Source of the DNA: Owenia fusiformis
Taxonomy: Eukaryota; Annelida; Polychaeta; Sabellida; Oweniidae
Direction of reading: 5' to 3'
DNA length: 64,000 nt
Assembly: GCA_903813345.2 (NCBI GenBank)
Contig: CAIIXF020000004.1
Span: 13,228,196-13,292,195 of the forward strand
In this document: piece by piece, positions 22,234 through 35,766 of the stretch
Layout of the letters: each line of letters opens with the position of its first letter
Numbering within the stretch: position 1 is the stretch's first letter
The notes under the pieces: model-generated
What the model saw: only the letters and a program-made list of their open reading frames with translations
Told to the model about the DNA's origin: nothing
The model's database searches: none
Made by a program: the position numbers and the translations under genes

Positions 22234-25090
22234 ATGGCGGAACAGTACACAGCCGGTGGGTCAAAGGAACTGAACAAGGACACTGAACGGGACAAGTTGA
22301 AGTTCATGATCAACCAGGAGCAAATTGGACCAAGAGTAAATCAGATAAGCGCCAAAGATGATATCGTGAATCCCGAAGTCCAGAGGGATATGGAAGGTAG
22401 GTGAACAAGGCGTAGGCCGCCATTTTGGATTAGTTCCGAATGATACCTTGTCATAATTTCATGTCATTAGATGTAAAAGTACTGTTTAAGTTAAGGTTTT
22501 CTGAATACATTTCTACATCCGCTGTATGCACCACCGAAATTTGATTGCATGACTGACTTTTATTACGTGATCAATCGGATGTAGTCGGTGCACTATTTTA
22601 TCATGCGTAGGCTTACATGTTAATATTTAGGGTAACAAGGTTGAAGTTGGACAGCATCGAGAACATTCTCATTCAAAAAACGAATTAGTTTGGCATTATG
22701 AAGCAGAGGGTTAAAATTACTCCGCTTTTGATGAGATTGACCTATTTACTATCCATTCAGATATGAATACTAAAATGCGCCAACAAACATAATTAAAACA
22801 AGATGGCGTACATTTATGCCCTACCCATTGTAACCAAAGGGTTCTTCATATATATTTTTCGATTTATTCTGATTCACACGACTAAACATTTAATTTGGTT
22901 AAGATAGTAAATGCAATATACATTTTGTTAAAATATTTGGGGAATAGTTTATTTAGTGGCTCTCTAATCGGGTGTAGTCGGCGCACTATTTTGTTTAGGG
23001 TGATAAGGTTGATGTTGGACTGGTTCGAGTACATTCTCATACAAAGAGGTTTAAAATTACTCCGCTTTTGATAAGATTGAAGTGTTAATTATTCATCCAG
23101 ATATGAATACTAAAAAAAGCCAATTGACACAATTAAAACAAGATGGCGTATGCCCTGAACGACCGTGTTTTCAACAAAAGGCGTGAATTATCAGACGTTT
23201 CTAACTCCACCATCATCAATGCTTTTACATCGATACACATGACTAAACGTTTAATTTGGTTGAGGTAGAAAATGCAATAGACATTTTGAATAATTATTCT
23301 CATGTGGTTGAAATATTCAGCGACTAGTTTACTATTCTCGCTCGGTTCCTTGATATGGCAGTGACACTGCATGAAATTGCCTCATCGACTTACAGTACAG
23401 CAAATTATTTCTTGAATGAGAATTAGTTGCGAAACATTTGTTATTTTGGAATGCGAATTGGGGTACCTAAACCGTCTAACTCAAAGAAAGAAGTTGATTA
23501 ACAGGTCGTTATCCGTATACAGCTTATAGGTTAGGAGTATATTATGTAATCATAATAGTTGGAAATGGTATTTTATGTGGTGGTCTCTATAAGGCAAAAA
23601 AAGATAAAAAATGTTTAATTACACTTTTTCGGGTTATTCATCCCTATTGGGACGAAATATTCCAATATTTAGCCTACATATAAGAAATTAAAATGTCGAA
23701 CCAAAATCATATGATTTCTCTTATATCATGGAAAGGAATGCGCCTAGTTTTACATTAAAAGGTACAAGTGTTGGTGTTCCCATAATACAAAAAATGGGAT
23801 TGGCTTTTTGAAATTTAACCAGTAATGAAATTACTGTTTCTATATTTTGATTACCCGAGCAACTGAACATTTCTCATCAATTTTTCATATATTAAGTATA
23901 TAAATGTGTCAATTTTATGAGTCCGACATGGACATTTACATTTCAAATATTTCAGTTGCCAGATGGTTCGTTAGCTTATTAACTGTGGTAACCCTTATGT
24001 AACAAAGATGAATGTTCTAAGTGTCCAATGTCCCCAAATCATTGATCTGTAAAATGGTTAAATTATAATACCAGCCCATTTTGGCCAAACACAAGAGGAC
24101 ACCTCTCCGAGGGATCTTTAAATATGTTACTCTGGAATTTTGAGGCATTACGTGGGTCAGACGAAAGTCATGAAGCGATTCGTCGGTGCTCCAGAAATCC
24201 TTGAGAAAAAACATCGTAAAAAGATGTTCACCTAATGAATAGGACCAAGCACCGAATGCAAGACACACCCACGTCATTTCACAGATGAACCAATCAGAAC
24301 CTGACACAACCTGTCATTGCAACATGGTATTCCAAAATGATTCATGAAAATAACTTTATTCACCCCAACTGATGCAATTAAACTTGCCAATTAATGAATC
24401 ATGAATGGACAACTTGCCAAGGATGAGGAGTAGAAATTCCAAAACTTAGAATCCAATCTAAATATATCAAGAGTGTAGGTGTTACTCATAATCAAAGAGA
24501 TAGAAATCAGGTGTTGAACTTTTCTTAGTTGAACTTTTCTGTTTAAAATTGATTAGGAAAAACTCTATATATCTAAATTGGTTCAATTTCTGAAAATAAT
24601 TTACGCGAAAATAGATATGCAACTCTTCTATTTAAAAATGACTAGAAAAAACTCGATATATTGAAATTGGCTCAGTTTTTGAGAATACATTCACGCGAAA
24701 ATATGGATTTTTAGGTGATCAACCAGGTTGATATCGATTATATGCTAATTGTAGACAAAAAAGACATGTTGCATTGTAGGACAATAATATATGTTGGTAC
24801 TTAAAGGTGTTAAAACATAGCACTAAATTATCATAAAATCGAAGATTGGAAATCGACCGCTTTAATTAAAAACCATTACTTAAATTACTTTTCCAAATTT
24901 TGGATCGAATCGAAGAATATATCACGTAACATTTTTTTATATTTAACTATTCAAACATTTCAATTTTCAACAGTGATTTCATTACGAATAAGAACCTATT
25001 ATTGTATTTGCAGAATTAGAGCGAAAAAGACACGAACGAGAACGGTTGCGGGAAGAGCAAAAGCGTTCGAATGCAGAATGCAGGAAATAA
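22234..25090 (+). CDS. Small charged coiled-coil protein, 2 exons (complexin-like?)
   Basis: Predicted 79-residue soluble protein. Exon 1, 22234-22396 (54 codons plus 1 nt, Kozak-like AAAATGG), ends at GTAGGT. Exon 2, 25014-25090, follows TATTTGCAG and ends in TAA. The join keeps phase. It opens MAEQYTAGGSKELNKDTERD, runs through KDDIVNPEVQRDME, and ends in a Lys/Glu/Arg helix (ELERKRHERERLREEQKR, then SNAECRK). No signal peptide or membrane segment is visible. The order 'NPEV..' then a basic-acidic helix faintly resembles complexin, but the motif that contacts SNAREs is not evident and the protein is shorter, so I give no symbol. The 2.6 kb intron carries tandem duplications. Coding quality (even codon use, clean splice sites, proper stop) is good. 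Confidence 0.65.
22573..23335. repeat. Diverged tandem duplication in an intron, about 380 bp unit
   Basis: Two head-to-tail units (about 22573-22954 and 22963-23335) share GTAGTCGGYGCACTATTTT, TTAAAATTACTCCGCTTTTG, ATATGAATACTAAAA, AATTAAAACAAGATGGCGTA and GACTAAACRTTTAATTTGG in the same order. Confidence 0.75.
24513..24706. repeat. Two-unit tandem repeat, about 95 bp
   Basis: Both units run AACT(T)TTCT.TTTAAAA.TGA, AGGAAAAACTC, ATATAT..AAATTGG and end in ACGCGAAAATA. Confidence 0.6.
24716..24790. repeat. Direct repeat upstream of last exon, copy 1
   Basis: Shares GTAGACAAAAAAGACATGTT, preceded by GATTATATGC and followed by AGGACAATA, with 25360-25438. The two copies flank exon 2 of the charged-protein gene. 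Confidence 0.65.
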
Positions 25091-25359
25091 ACATTGTTGC
25101 AAATAACAAGTGCGAAATCGACCTATAAGTTACTTCCGGTTAATAGTTGACGAGGAACAATATGCAAAACTCGCTGATTGATTATCATTGCATATCACAA
25201 ATTAACTTACATTCGATTTTGTCTTGTTCATCCAATGACAAACGCAGCAAAACATTTATAATCAATCACTTGATCAAACAAAATGGTATTTGACAGAATT
25301 TAACATTTCAAATTTGGAACCACACAGCTGAATAAACGTTTACAGATTTCACTTTTTAA

Positions 25360-25438
25360 ATGATCAACAAGACTCCTCCAGATTTTGATTATATGCAAGC
25401 TGTAGACAAAAAAGACATGTTGGATTGAAGGACAATAT
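25360..25438. repeat. Direct repeat downstream of last exon, copy 2
   Basis: Partner of 24716-24790, same orientation, 644 bp downstream. Confidence 0.65.
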
Positions 25439-25849
25439 GAGTCAGAGTATAAATATTGGTGCTATATAAGATTGATATTACATTTCTGATAATTTGGAAC
25501 ATTAAAAATTAAACATGAATGATTTTATAAGCTATATACTGTCATCTAAACATTTATATTAAAAAGTAAAGAAATAATTAATGTTCTGCTTGTGTTCATT
25601 GTATATGCAACTTATTTTAAACAATATACCGGTTTTTAATATTATATCATGTGTTTTCTTACTTATCTGTTTGGTGGATATAGAGGTTCTCCATTATTGG
25701 TGAGATTTGATAATACTTTATCAAATTGAAGTCGATACATTATCAAAGCAAATCAACGATGAACGATCTTTCGTTTGGTGTTAAACAGCTTCATATTGAT
25801 TGAGCTTCATATTCATATTGTTGTGATGTCATAATGTAAATTGTAGAAA

Positions 25850-26045
25850 TATTTAAGCACAATTGTGAAAGGGAGGGGACCAAAAATTGTGAGGAAACCT
25901 AACAAATGTAAACCAGTCATAAGAAAAAAAGACCCTATATACCCCCAAAACGACTATCTAACGTGAAAAGAAATAGTGCCTAACGCTTCCTCCACTCCAA
26001 TCGAGAGTCAATATCACAATCAAAGACCAGAACACAGAGGAAAAA
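25850..26045. repeat. Dispersed 200 bp repeat, copy 1 of 3
   Basis: Shares AGGGGACCA..AAATTGT, CAGTCATAAGAAAAA.AGACC, CTATATA and CTCCAATCGAG..TCAATATCACAATC with 28615-28835 and 44330-44515. Possible SINE body; no convincing Pol III boxes. Confidence 0.65.
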
Positions 26046-26369
26046 AGTTCAATTCACAAAAATAGCCTACACACATTCTGCCAACTGGCTGTGGTTTTCA
26101 TTACATCTGGGAATTGTATTACACTGTCATTCAAACACAGGTCATTACACTACATGTTGAAGATAAAGTCAAAAAATGATAATCAATACTCATAACATCA
26201 AGAATAGATACTATAGGCTACATGTACTTGATGAAACATAGAGCATTCAGTCTCAAATGATGTGGGACAGATGAAATCCAGGCTCGAAATCCATAGGCAA
26301 CTCAAAGATTTTGCATATAGATACATATGTCAACGAAGCTCCATAGTAATGACATTAAAATTAATTCTA

Positions 26370-26590
26370 GAAAAAGAATGAACACTCATAGAAACAGTGT
26401 ATGTAGCCATTTTATTGTTGTTTAAAAAGAAGTGATGTCATAAGAAACTCACCTTGCACACGTGACTTTTCAGGAAAAGGAAATGAAAAATGGTAATATC
26501 TTGTATGGGGTCTTGTATTGGGTAAAGATGGCTGTATCTTGTTTATTTATACGAGAAAAAAATATAACAGTTACATGCTGAAACGAAACA
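26370..26590. repeat. Dispersed repeat, diverged copy
   Basis: Aligns with 59020-59255 and 62375-62625 through AGTGATGTCA.AAG, CTTGCACACGTGACTTTT, GGTAATATCTTG and GATGGCTGTATCTTGTT. Confidence 0.6.
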
Positions 26591-26637
26591 TCACCTTAAT
26601 TATTAAGATAGTTTCGTTTTTTTCTACGGGTGTGGTA

Positions 26638-26693
26638 GGGGGGGGGTGGTGGTAAAGTACCAGACTGCTGTTACAACCCCCCCCCCCCTCCCC
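26638..26693. repeat. G-run/C-run potential hairpin
   Basis: Nine G followed by TGGTGG (26638-26652) lie 25 bp before a run of 12 C, then TCCCC (26677-26693). The two runs can pair. A second small palindrome (AAACGAAAC/GTTTCGTTT) lies at 26581-26619. Confidence 0.6.
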
Positions 26694-27320
26694 AATAAGT
26701 TTGACAACCCTAACTCCCTCATTGGACTACGTGTTAAAGCTTCTTCATATTTGAATTCTTATTTACATAACCAGCAATGAAAATACTTATGATGAAGATG
26801 GAAATGTAACTTGACTTCAATTCCAATGTCTCTTAATTTTCAAAAGTCAAGTCAAAAATTGATGACAAAGTTGATGAATTTTTGAAAATAGTCATTGCCA
26901 TGTAAAACAATGGGAAATGGTGGGTTCAGACCAAACCAGATTTCTGGATATCTATTCAGTAAATGCTTCACCAACAAATATTTATATATAGAAAATTGAA
27001 TTGTCTAACCTTTTGCAAGTTTATTTCGTAAGTATTAAAGTTACAAAGATTTGAAGTCATTTTTAAAATCATTTTCGCCTTTTGTGTTATTTCAATGGTT
27101 TTTGGAAGTTTCTTGAAATATAATTCTGACTTTGGAGACCTATAACTTTGTTGAACGTAAACAAACATATCATTTTTTGTTACACAATATTAATGTTTCC
27201 AAATTCAATTTTCCTATTTTTGCGAAAATTTGGATAGATTAATGTTCCGTTATATGACTTGCAGCAAATCTATTAGTTCCCATTGCTTTCACATGGGAAT
27301 GACAATTTTCAAAACTTCAT
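26690..27320. repeat. Dispersed repeat with partial inverted symmetry
   Basis: 26690-26955 matches the complement of 36893-37195 (AAGTTTGRCAACC, GACTACGTGTTAAAG, GCAATGAAAATACTTAT, TTGATGAATTTTTGAAAAT). 27245-27320 repeats one end block in the opposite orientation, so the full element may be a fold-back. Its terminus matches the MITE at 8992-9175. Confidence 0.55.
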
Positions 27321-28614
27321 CAGATTTTATTATGATACATTGCCTATGGAATTTAATTCAAATTTGATTTATATTGGTCAGTTAATTTGTTATGGCATAA
27401 TTAAGATATCATGTCATATAACCAAGGTTTATTTTGTGACAATTGTTCAGGATTTGTCGCTTGTAAGATAAATATTATTTTTGAAATTATTAGCAATTCT
27501 TTACACAACAATTTACACAGGATTATGTTCAGACTGTTTTCAAATGAATATACATATAATGTATTTGCAAAATATTATATCCAGTTTTAGAGCTGTTAGT
27601 TTTAAACCTCTCCTTGAAATACTACTTTTAGGGTTGATATCATATTTTGTACCCCCAAATGTTCCTAAATATTTGTTTTAAAAATTAATTGGATAACTAA
27701 TTCGATATGTTTGTTCAATGGTACATACAATTATAGTTATATCAATGGTGCGAGGAAATTTTTTAGAATTTATTTGAAGAACTATTGAAAACACAACATG
27801 CATTCATTGACAATATAAAGAAATATAGTATATTTTATTATTTACTGTTATATTTTTCACACTTTTACAATCATTCAAAAATAAGGCCCATAAATTGCCA
27901 TAACAATTCATCCCATCACCTTGTCGCGTTATTTATTACCGTTCGGAAAAATAACCAATAAACAATCAACTCGACTTTCTTCTCAACAATGGCTTTCTTC
28001 CACGGTATGCTTATTACCATATAGTACCATATAGTACATATACATGTATATACCGGGGATGGGATACATTGGATTCGTTTTTAATTCATTCACTTGCATT
28101 ATGTTTGCAAATCTTCTGCAATGGTAGAACACACACCTTGACGTTACAGTGTTCAACCAGCCAAGATCAGAACCTGTCTTGATGTGTACTTGTTTTTATT
28201 AAAAGCATACGTTTTTTATTATTAATTCTAAATGTAAATTCACTCTCTGACTAAGAATTTTAAGTGATTTGAAGTACCTGATCGTGCCAATAGATTAATT
28301 TCTTGCATGAGGCTGTTATTAATTTTCAACAGTCTTGTCACACTCAAATGAAAAAGGTAAGCATACTCAAAAATAAAGACATTATTCATTTAGAATATAT
28401 ACAGTATCTGCCCATTAGATGTCTATTATGTTCTTTTCCCACAAGTAGGTCCACGTGCACACTTGAAATTTTAATACATATATAAAATTAAAAGTTATGA
28501 ATATTAGCAAGTACGTGTATGTTGACTTTGATTGAAGTACGATCTAAATGTTTAAATGAAGGTATTGTCTGATGGAAGTAATATTCAAATATTAAAGTGC
28601 AAATAGTTATACGT

Positions 28615-28835
28615 TTGAATATCTAAGCAGAACTTTCAAAGGGAAAGGACAATAAGCTGTAAGGCAACCTAGCAAGAAAAGCAAACTTTAAGTGTAAGCC
28701 TGTCATAAGAAAAACAGACCCTATATATCCAAAAACATGATCTAATGTGAAGAGAAATAATGTCTAACTCCCCTCCCGCTCCAATCGAGATTCAATATCA
28801 CAATCCTGGATCAGGACACCAAGGAAAATGGTGGT
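28615..28835. repeat. Dispersed 200 bp repeat, copy 2 of 3
   Basis: Same orientation as the other copies; CTCCAATCGAGATTCAATAT and GGACACCAAGGAAAA are well kept. Confidence 0.65.
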
Positions 28836-31800
28836 GGTTTAAAAACGTTTTAAAAATGTTTAATTAATACATCAACAGCCTATATAGACACTGCCAATTG
28901 ACTCTGGTGTTCATGACATTGATAAATTCCGACAGTATAACATTCACATTTTTGAATATATTTGCCATTGTTAATACTTTCATACTACTGATCTTATGAT
29001 AATATAACTGGGGAGAATATGGTTATTTTATAATACATTATATATTTAACTTATGTTATTTCATTTTATTTATAAACAGCCGACCAGCATAAGTTATTTC
29101 TTGTAAGATTAAAACAAAGTTAAATAACATTTACCACAACAACATCAACGTCTAAGATAAAAGAGCCTACACTTTTTATAGTACCTTTCCACTGGTATAA
29201 TATACGTGTGTAAAGCTAGACTGCATTTAAATATTAACTGATCGTGATATCGGATTAATCATTTCGGTGAAATATCTTTAACTAAAATTTGTTAAGCTTA
29301 AATTGCCATCTTTGGTATTTCACGCGATAATACAAAATGTTTAATTTGTATTTTTGACGACTCTGAGTAAACATATGATTGATGGCTGTTTTGTGATCGA
29401 CTTGAAACGCTTTATTTACATTACAAAGATATAACACCGGAGCAGTAAAACTCACAATTGAATGGAATGTAATAGCTAGTATTTGTTAACTGAACAAATA
29501 AAATCCTTAAAGCGTTGAAATGAATACATACAACCTATTTAGATAATATGCCAAGTTAACAACAAAAAAACATTGACGAGGTGTGAGAAATAACAAGTCA
29601 TTAAAAATCAGCTAGAAAGAAATGGTTCTGTATTAAACCCAGCAAAAGTTCAATTGGTACCTCAGATTTACATTGTATTGTTGATAAACTTCTTGAGAGT
29701 ACATATCATTTAATGTCCCCATAGTTACTAAAATTGAGATTCATTAATTGTAAGTTAACATAATATATCAATTGAAAAATATCAATATCTTTATCAAAAC
29801 CTATTCAATATGCACAGCAAAAGGTCGATTGATTAAATAAAATTTCATGAATTGTTGCCACCTGTGTGGAATTCCGTTTATTGAGGTCATATCTCATTAT
29901 GAGTAATAGGAAGGCGTGAATATTAAAACACGCTTAAACATATGAACATCTTTATATAAAATCGAAAACATATTGTTGCCACTCCCTCAGGATACAACCG
30001 ACTAACATCCAAAGGCCGGAGAGGGGGGGGGGTCAAATCGGAGCCCATTGAAAAACGTCCCTCCTATTCAAAAAGCCTAGTTTTATACTTAAATTGTGTC
30101 ATTTTTTTAGATTTTCTTTACGAGATTTGTAATCTTCTAGCCAAGCCTGCATTGTCTTTGATTGCGATTTGCAATTATCAAGTCACAAAAATAAACACAG
30201 CTATCTTTACGAGATCAATTTAAACCGTTGCCACAACTGTTTTCTATATATTTGAATCGTAATGGAAAATGAGTAATAGTAGTATAAGTTATTCCAAACA
30301 TGAAGTAACGTTGGATAATCATATCGAAATGTAAAATATAATTGTTTGAAGATAAATTAGTTATTTTACTTTTATTGAGATATGCAAAATTTGTATCGTA
30401 AAAGGGTCGATAAATGTACATGTATGTTAGCTAATACTCTCAATGTGATTTACTTGTTATTCTCTTGGTTTGTGTAGGGGGGAGAACAAATCACAGCCAT
30501 TTTACAACCTAAATATACATTATTTTAAATATATTTTCTGTCTATAATACAAATTAAAGTTCTCAATATCTATCTATCTCAATATTTATAAGAACAGTTG
30601 ACACTTAACATGAGACAATTAAGTATGTATATAAGAGATGACAAACTACTATAATGACAGATAGCTGGCGACATACTTATCTTTTGATTTATTGAAGTAT
30701 GTTCAATGTATTTAAATTTAAGACATAAGATTCCGTGTGTGGGTTGTCGTGTGAAGTTGTCAAGCTGAACGTTTTGGCAAAAATGATTATAGTATGGTAA
30801 AAGTGCTTCATAATATCGGTAATCATAGCATCTGCAAAATATGATATAAGTTATATATGTTAAGTAACACTATTCCATTGTTTTTTAATTTAGATTTATC
30901 TGTACAAAACTTTCGAACGACCCCAATACATAAACTTTTATCATATCTGTTTATGTTTATCTTAAGTCAACATATAAACTGTTTTAAATAGTCACTCTCT
31001 CATTATGATAGATAAGGATTCATTGTACCTGCTACTTGGCGGTTGTGTCACTCATGAATAAAACACTTGTTTAAATTTATGAGAACATAAAACTACTTCA
31101 GTTAAACGTTTCTTATCTTTGAGAGGTCTATCCCTAAGTTTAGATTTATTAAATAGTTTAAAGGCTGTCGCCTCCGAGTGCATAATAACTTGTATTTAAA
31201 CAAATCATTAATGTTCAATATTTTCTATGTTTGGTTGAAGCGTTTATATATATTTTTCTTAACACTGAGAAACTTTTTACGTCATTTAAAATTAATGCTT
31301 TGGACGCACATTGGAAACATATACGAAATCATATAAATTCGTTTGGTCCAAATTTCGAAATATACACTCCCGTTCATAAGGTTTACAACCCGAATTTCCC
31401 AAATTAGATCTCGCCTTTTAAAGTCTGACTGTATAGGTATTAGACCCACAAAATGCTCTTCATTTTAATTAGTGGTAATAAAACTCTAATTTAGTATTCA
31501 AAATACTACCGCATACCCAGCATAATTTAGCAATTCTAGAAAACGGTGACAAGAGATTCCATGACGTCGTACAAGAAGCTCCTGTTTTTAATGATAACTG
31601 ATAGGTGACAATGCTGCTATTTCCTTATATAAGCGATGTTGGTATGTAATGACTTTTTATATAAAGTCCTAGATAAAGTGCTATTGTGATTGTGAAAAGA
31701 TGAACATCTTGGCAAATAGTAGAATTTCCAAGTCAATAGAATTGTGTAAAACTTCTGATAACAGGAGAATCTGAGACTTCTCCATCTTATTTCATCATTT

Positions 31801-33488
31801 AAATATTAATACTAATTTATAAATTGATTAATATTTTAACTATTATTGTTTTCGATTTCAAATTACTCATTTGTGCAATTCCACATAGGTTTTACATGAT
31901 CTTTTTGTATTTTGCAGAATATAAAGAGCAGCTTTAACCACGAGGAAAATGAAGGACGAAATATATTATTCCCAAGAGACATTAAAGCAGAAGCAAAGTG
32001 CAAAGCAGACAAAAAAACACATAAAAATCATATATCTTCACTTTGGGGATTGCGCGTGGTAGTATCTTTGAAACCATCAATCAATCTTATATCAAATAAT
32101 TTCTTTGTATTATATTAGCTATAGGCTACTAGATACATATATTTATACATTTATTGTTTTAGATACAACACAGTCATGGGCACAGTAGATTCATTACGAT
32201 AAAGATTTGGGAGACAATAAGATCCACGAGGAGAAAAAGCAATAGACATTTAAAAAGACAATGCAGTTTGAAACAAGAGTCTCGAAACTCGTATTATAGT
32301 ATATGCTATGCCTATGTATATTGTTATGTAAGCAGAGCGTCATAAGGTGAAGGATCAAAGAGCATAAACATAAACATACCATTTAAGACATTAAGATTCA
32401 GGCAATCCCTTCATTTAGGTGCTAAGTTAGTACTTAATGGTGCTGTAATATAGCTCAAGTATAAACTAAATGTGCTTTATGTGTACTAGGTTACCATTTT
32501 GAGAACTGAATTAGCACACATTAACAAAAGACGGACCTTCAATGGCGCCATCTTTATAACAGTGTCATTACAACATCGTGCTCATATATATGAACTATTT
32601 AGCTTCACACAAATCAGTACTTTTCCAACTAGACTGAAAAATGACAAATTTCAATTGTATGAACGTATGCAAACATGGGTTTTACTGTCTTGATATGAAG
32701 GTTATTCCAGGAAAGGTCAATTTGTCTTAAGAATTCCCTCTTTTAATAAAATATTTCCATAGATTTATGTTGGAAAACATCGGATTTAATGCTGAAAAAT
32801 AAAAATGTTGAAAAGCATTTGGGTCACATTTCTTACCAGACTGTTTGAAAATAAATTTGAAAAGTATATCAATTTATCAAACTTTGAGATGAAAATACAA
32901 TCAATGAGAGTATGAAAGAATCATAAACAACATATGTGTAATAGCAAATGTGTATTATACAGCATCACGTTGCTTTATTGGATGTGTATGTCAACCTATG
33001 AATATTTGTACTTTTGTATATTTATAAGATTTACAGTTTTAATAGTGTCATCCACTTAATATGTAGAATTATCATTGTGTGATTTTGAAATAAAAATATC
33101 ACCAACATTTGAATATACATGTATTTGTTCAAAGTGTATCCATGACGTGGTTTGCATTGAACTCTTCCTATTTGCATCGAACTCATTTCTACCCTCTACA
33201 ACTGAATTCTTTTCAGAATAGTATTACGTAGTGAATGTATTATTTAAAGTCATTGAAACAGATCTAAGTTAAATATGGTGAAACAACCTTTTAGTCAACC
33301 TTTACATCTATTTTCATCTTATTTTTTGATGTGATAGTTCACTTTTTAAAGAGCTCATTGTATAAGATCAAATTTCTAAATTGTCTTCAAAAAGGTAAAA
33401 TTTACTTGTCTGCAATGTAATACAAATTAATGACAGAAAATGTTTGATCCTGATGTTCTTATTCTCAAAATACATTATAAAGGAGTTG

Positions 33489-34167
33489 TATCGATATGGA
33501 GAACTTTTTGAACACACGTTTCTCTTAAACCAGTCATAAAAAAATCTAAAAATTTAACACATCGTCATGTGAATGGTAACAATATAATTTGAAAATATAC
33601 AAATGTATATATATACTTTCATCTATATTGATTAAGAAAACACATCAAACACTTGTTTTGTTCTTGGTATCATATTTCCAGAGTGAAATGAAACATCCGT
33701 CCGAACCTCATTGGAACAAAAAGACATAAACACAACATGTTTAGGTCTCTCAATATTGTAATTGTACACAGGCAATTTTGGTTGATTTAAAAAAATATCT
33801 TGTTAACGAAATAATTGATTTTTATCAATTTTGGAGGATTTTGTTTTAATTTTTTGAATACTTTTTTAAAATCAACCAAAAATTCCTTTGTATAACTATA
33901 ATATTGAGAGGTCTAAAAACATGTTGTATATGTTATTTTGTCCCAACAAGGTTGGGAAAGATATTTTATTTCATTCTCAAAAATTAGAAGGAATGGGAAA
34001 ACACAGTTACACTAAAGAAAACAAAAAATGTTAACAAAAAACAGTAACATAAAATATTTCTAAATAATTTTCGCATTAAATTGTTGTCAATCAGTCAACA
34101 TTACAAAAAATATCGTGTTTTTTTACAGAATGTTTTCAATGATTGGTTTCAGTTCTCCATATCGATA
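33489..34167. mobile_element. Fold-back element, about 680 bp
   Basis: Outer arms TATCGATATGGAGAACT (33489-33505) and complement (34151-34167). Much longer inner arms (about 33718-33792 and 33865-33940; ACATGTTTAGGTCTCTCAAT and TTTGGTTGATTT against their complements) surround a loop near 33828. No coding frame. No clear target duplication. Confidence 0.6.
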
Positions 34168-34674
34168 CCAATCATTTACATTTTGTAAAATTTGATTGAC
34201 GTGCCATCTTTATCAACAATCAAACAACTTTATTCATCAATTTCATAATCATGATAAAACGTGTTTTCGAAATTTGTTTTTCGACATTATAGAATGGACC
34301 AAATTATATTCAAATATAGTTTTTAAAATATAAAGCAATCAACAATATTTATTATCTCATAGAAACATCTAAAACATACTCTACATACATGTAGCAATAT
34401 GAGAAAATGATAACGAGAAAACGTTGACGACTTTGTGTCACGAAATGCGTGGAGAAATATGCTTTTAGAAACCAATTTTTACGCGCCATCTATCTATCAA
34501 TTAGCAAACAACTTTCTTTAACTTCAATTTAAATGATTATTGGAGAACATATTTGTCTACGTCTAAGAATAAATAGACTATATCTAAAATGCTGCTCATT
34601 ATGGAGATTTCATCAACCATAACACATCCAGTTTCTAAACTATCATTTCCAAACTCGATATTGGCATTCAAAAG

Positions 34675-35230
34675 TATGATTGAAGTACGACGGTTCCGTT
34701 CGTAGTACGTCCAGCTCGTCGTTAGTACGTTGTCACTCGTTCTAATTGTAGAACGTGACGACCACGAGAGCATTTTGAGCATGTTCTAAGTTCTAGAGGA
34801 CCTACCCGTTCAAGTACGTTCGATGAAGTTTGTAAATAGACCCCAAACGGTTCTAAGTACATCCAGTCCGTTCGTACACAGTTGAAGCTCGTTTTCGAGA
34901 ACGTAGTGAGAACTAGTTTGGTGTGATAGTAGGGTTAACCAGTTTGCAAAAATATAGCTATCACACCAATCAAGTTGCCACTGCCTTCTTCAAAATGGGT
35001 TTTAAACTATACGCGAACTTCATGAACGTAACTGCAACTTTCTATGGTCTATTTATCTATTTACGAACTCCATGAACGTTCTCAAACGGGAAGGTGATTT
35101 TAGAATTTTGAAATGATTCAAAATTCGATAGCAACCATACCGTTCTGTAATCAGATCGTGTGACAACGTACTTCAAACGAGATGACCTACTAGACCAGGA
35201 ACGCAATCACTGTACTTCTACAAATACTGT
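34675..35230. mobile_element. Diverged inverted-repeat element rich in GTACGTT words
   Basis: The left arm (GATTGAAGTACGACGGTTCC, then GTTAGTACGTTGTCAC) matches the complement of the right arm (GTGTGACAACGTACTTC and GGAACGCAATCACTGTACTTC). Inner matches include GTAAATAGACC/GGTCTATTTA. It appears old. Confidence 0.5.
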
Positions 35231-35582
35231 AAATCGATTGAATAACTATTATGTTATATTTAATAATTTAATATAATTTTATTTTTATTACTCAAACAAC
35301 TTTAATTATGTAATATAAAGCTTTTCCATAAATATGTATAGGGATAGGAAACAGGTACATATATGACTCGTATGTAGTTATCATAAGAAAGCAAAATTAC
35401 ATTAAACATTATTATGCGTTAAAAGTACGTAAAGGTTTTTATGTATCATTTAATATGTATTTTGCATATAACAAGATGCACATATTTAGAACCAAAACGT
35501 ACATCAATGCATTCCATCTTCATCGATGTGATCGTACACTTTGGTTTAAACTAAGTGCAGGAATTATAAATTTTATAAAAAT

Positions 35583-35766
35583 TATTGTTGCAATGGTGAC
35601 CTATTGTATTGTTGCAATGGTGATCTATTGTATTGTTGCAATGGTAATATATTGTATTGTTTCATTGTTGCAATGGTGATCTATTGTATTGTTGCAATGG
35701 TGATCTATTGTATTGTTGCATTGTTGCAATGGTGATCTATTGTATTGTTGCAATGGTGATCTATAG
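35583..35766. repeat. 24 bp minisatellite, about seven units
   Basis: Units read GTTGCAATGGTGATCTATTG plus TATT. Two irregular units insert a short CATT-type stretch. Because 24 is divisible by 3, a plus-strand frame stays open through it; this is not evidence of a gene. Confidence 0.85.

Larger units (their letters stand above)
25439..33488. other. Long gene-free stretch
   Basis: Very A+T-rich. Only dispersed repeats are recognised (near 25850, 26370, 26690 and 28615). From about 29000 to 33480 I see neither genes nor clear repeats. Isolated splice-like words occur but do not connect into a gene. Confidence 0.5.

Noticed and set aside
28318-28355. 24 nt micro-exon between a TTTTCAACAG acceptor and a GTAAGC donor
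   Set aside because: Neat splice words, but no flanking exons could be linked to it.
31912-32118. Lys/Glu-rich plus-strand frame after TATTTTGCAG
   Set aside because: Acceptor-like and charged, but no domain, no upstream exon in matching phase beyond speculation, and A-rich composition explains the residues.
34537-34782. Helicase-like VMVDEISIMSS string on the minus strand
   Set aside because: An isolated 11-residue resemblance; the rest of the frame has no helicase motif and overlaps an inverted-repeat element.
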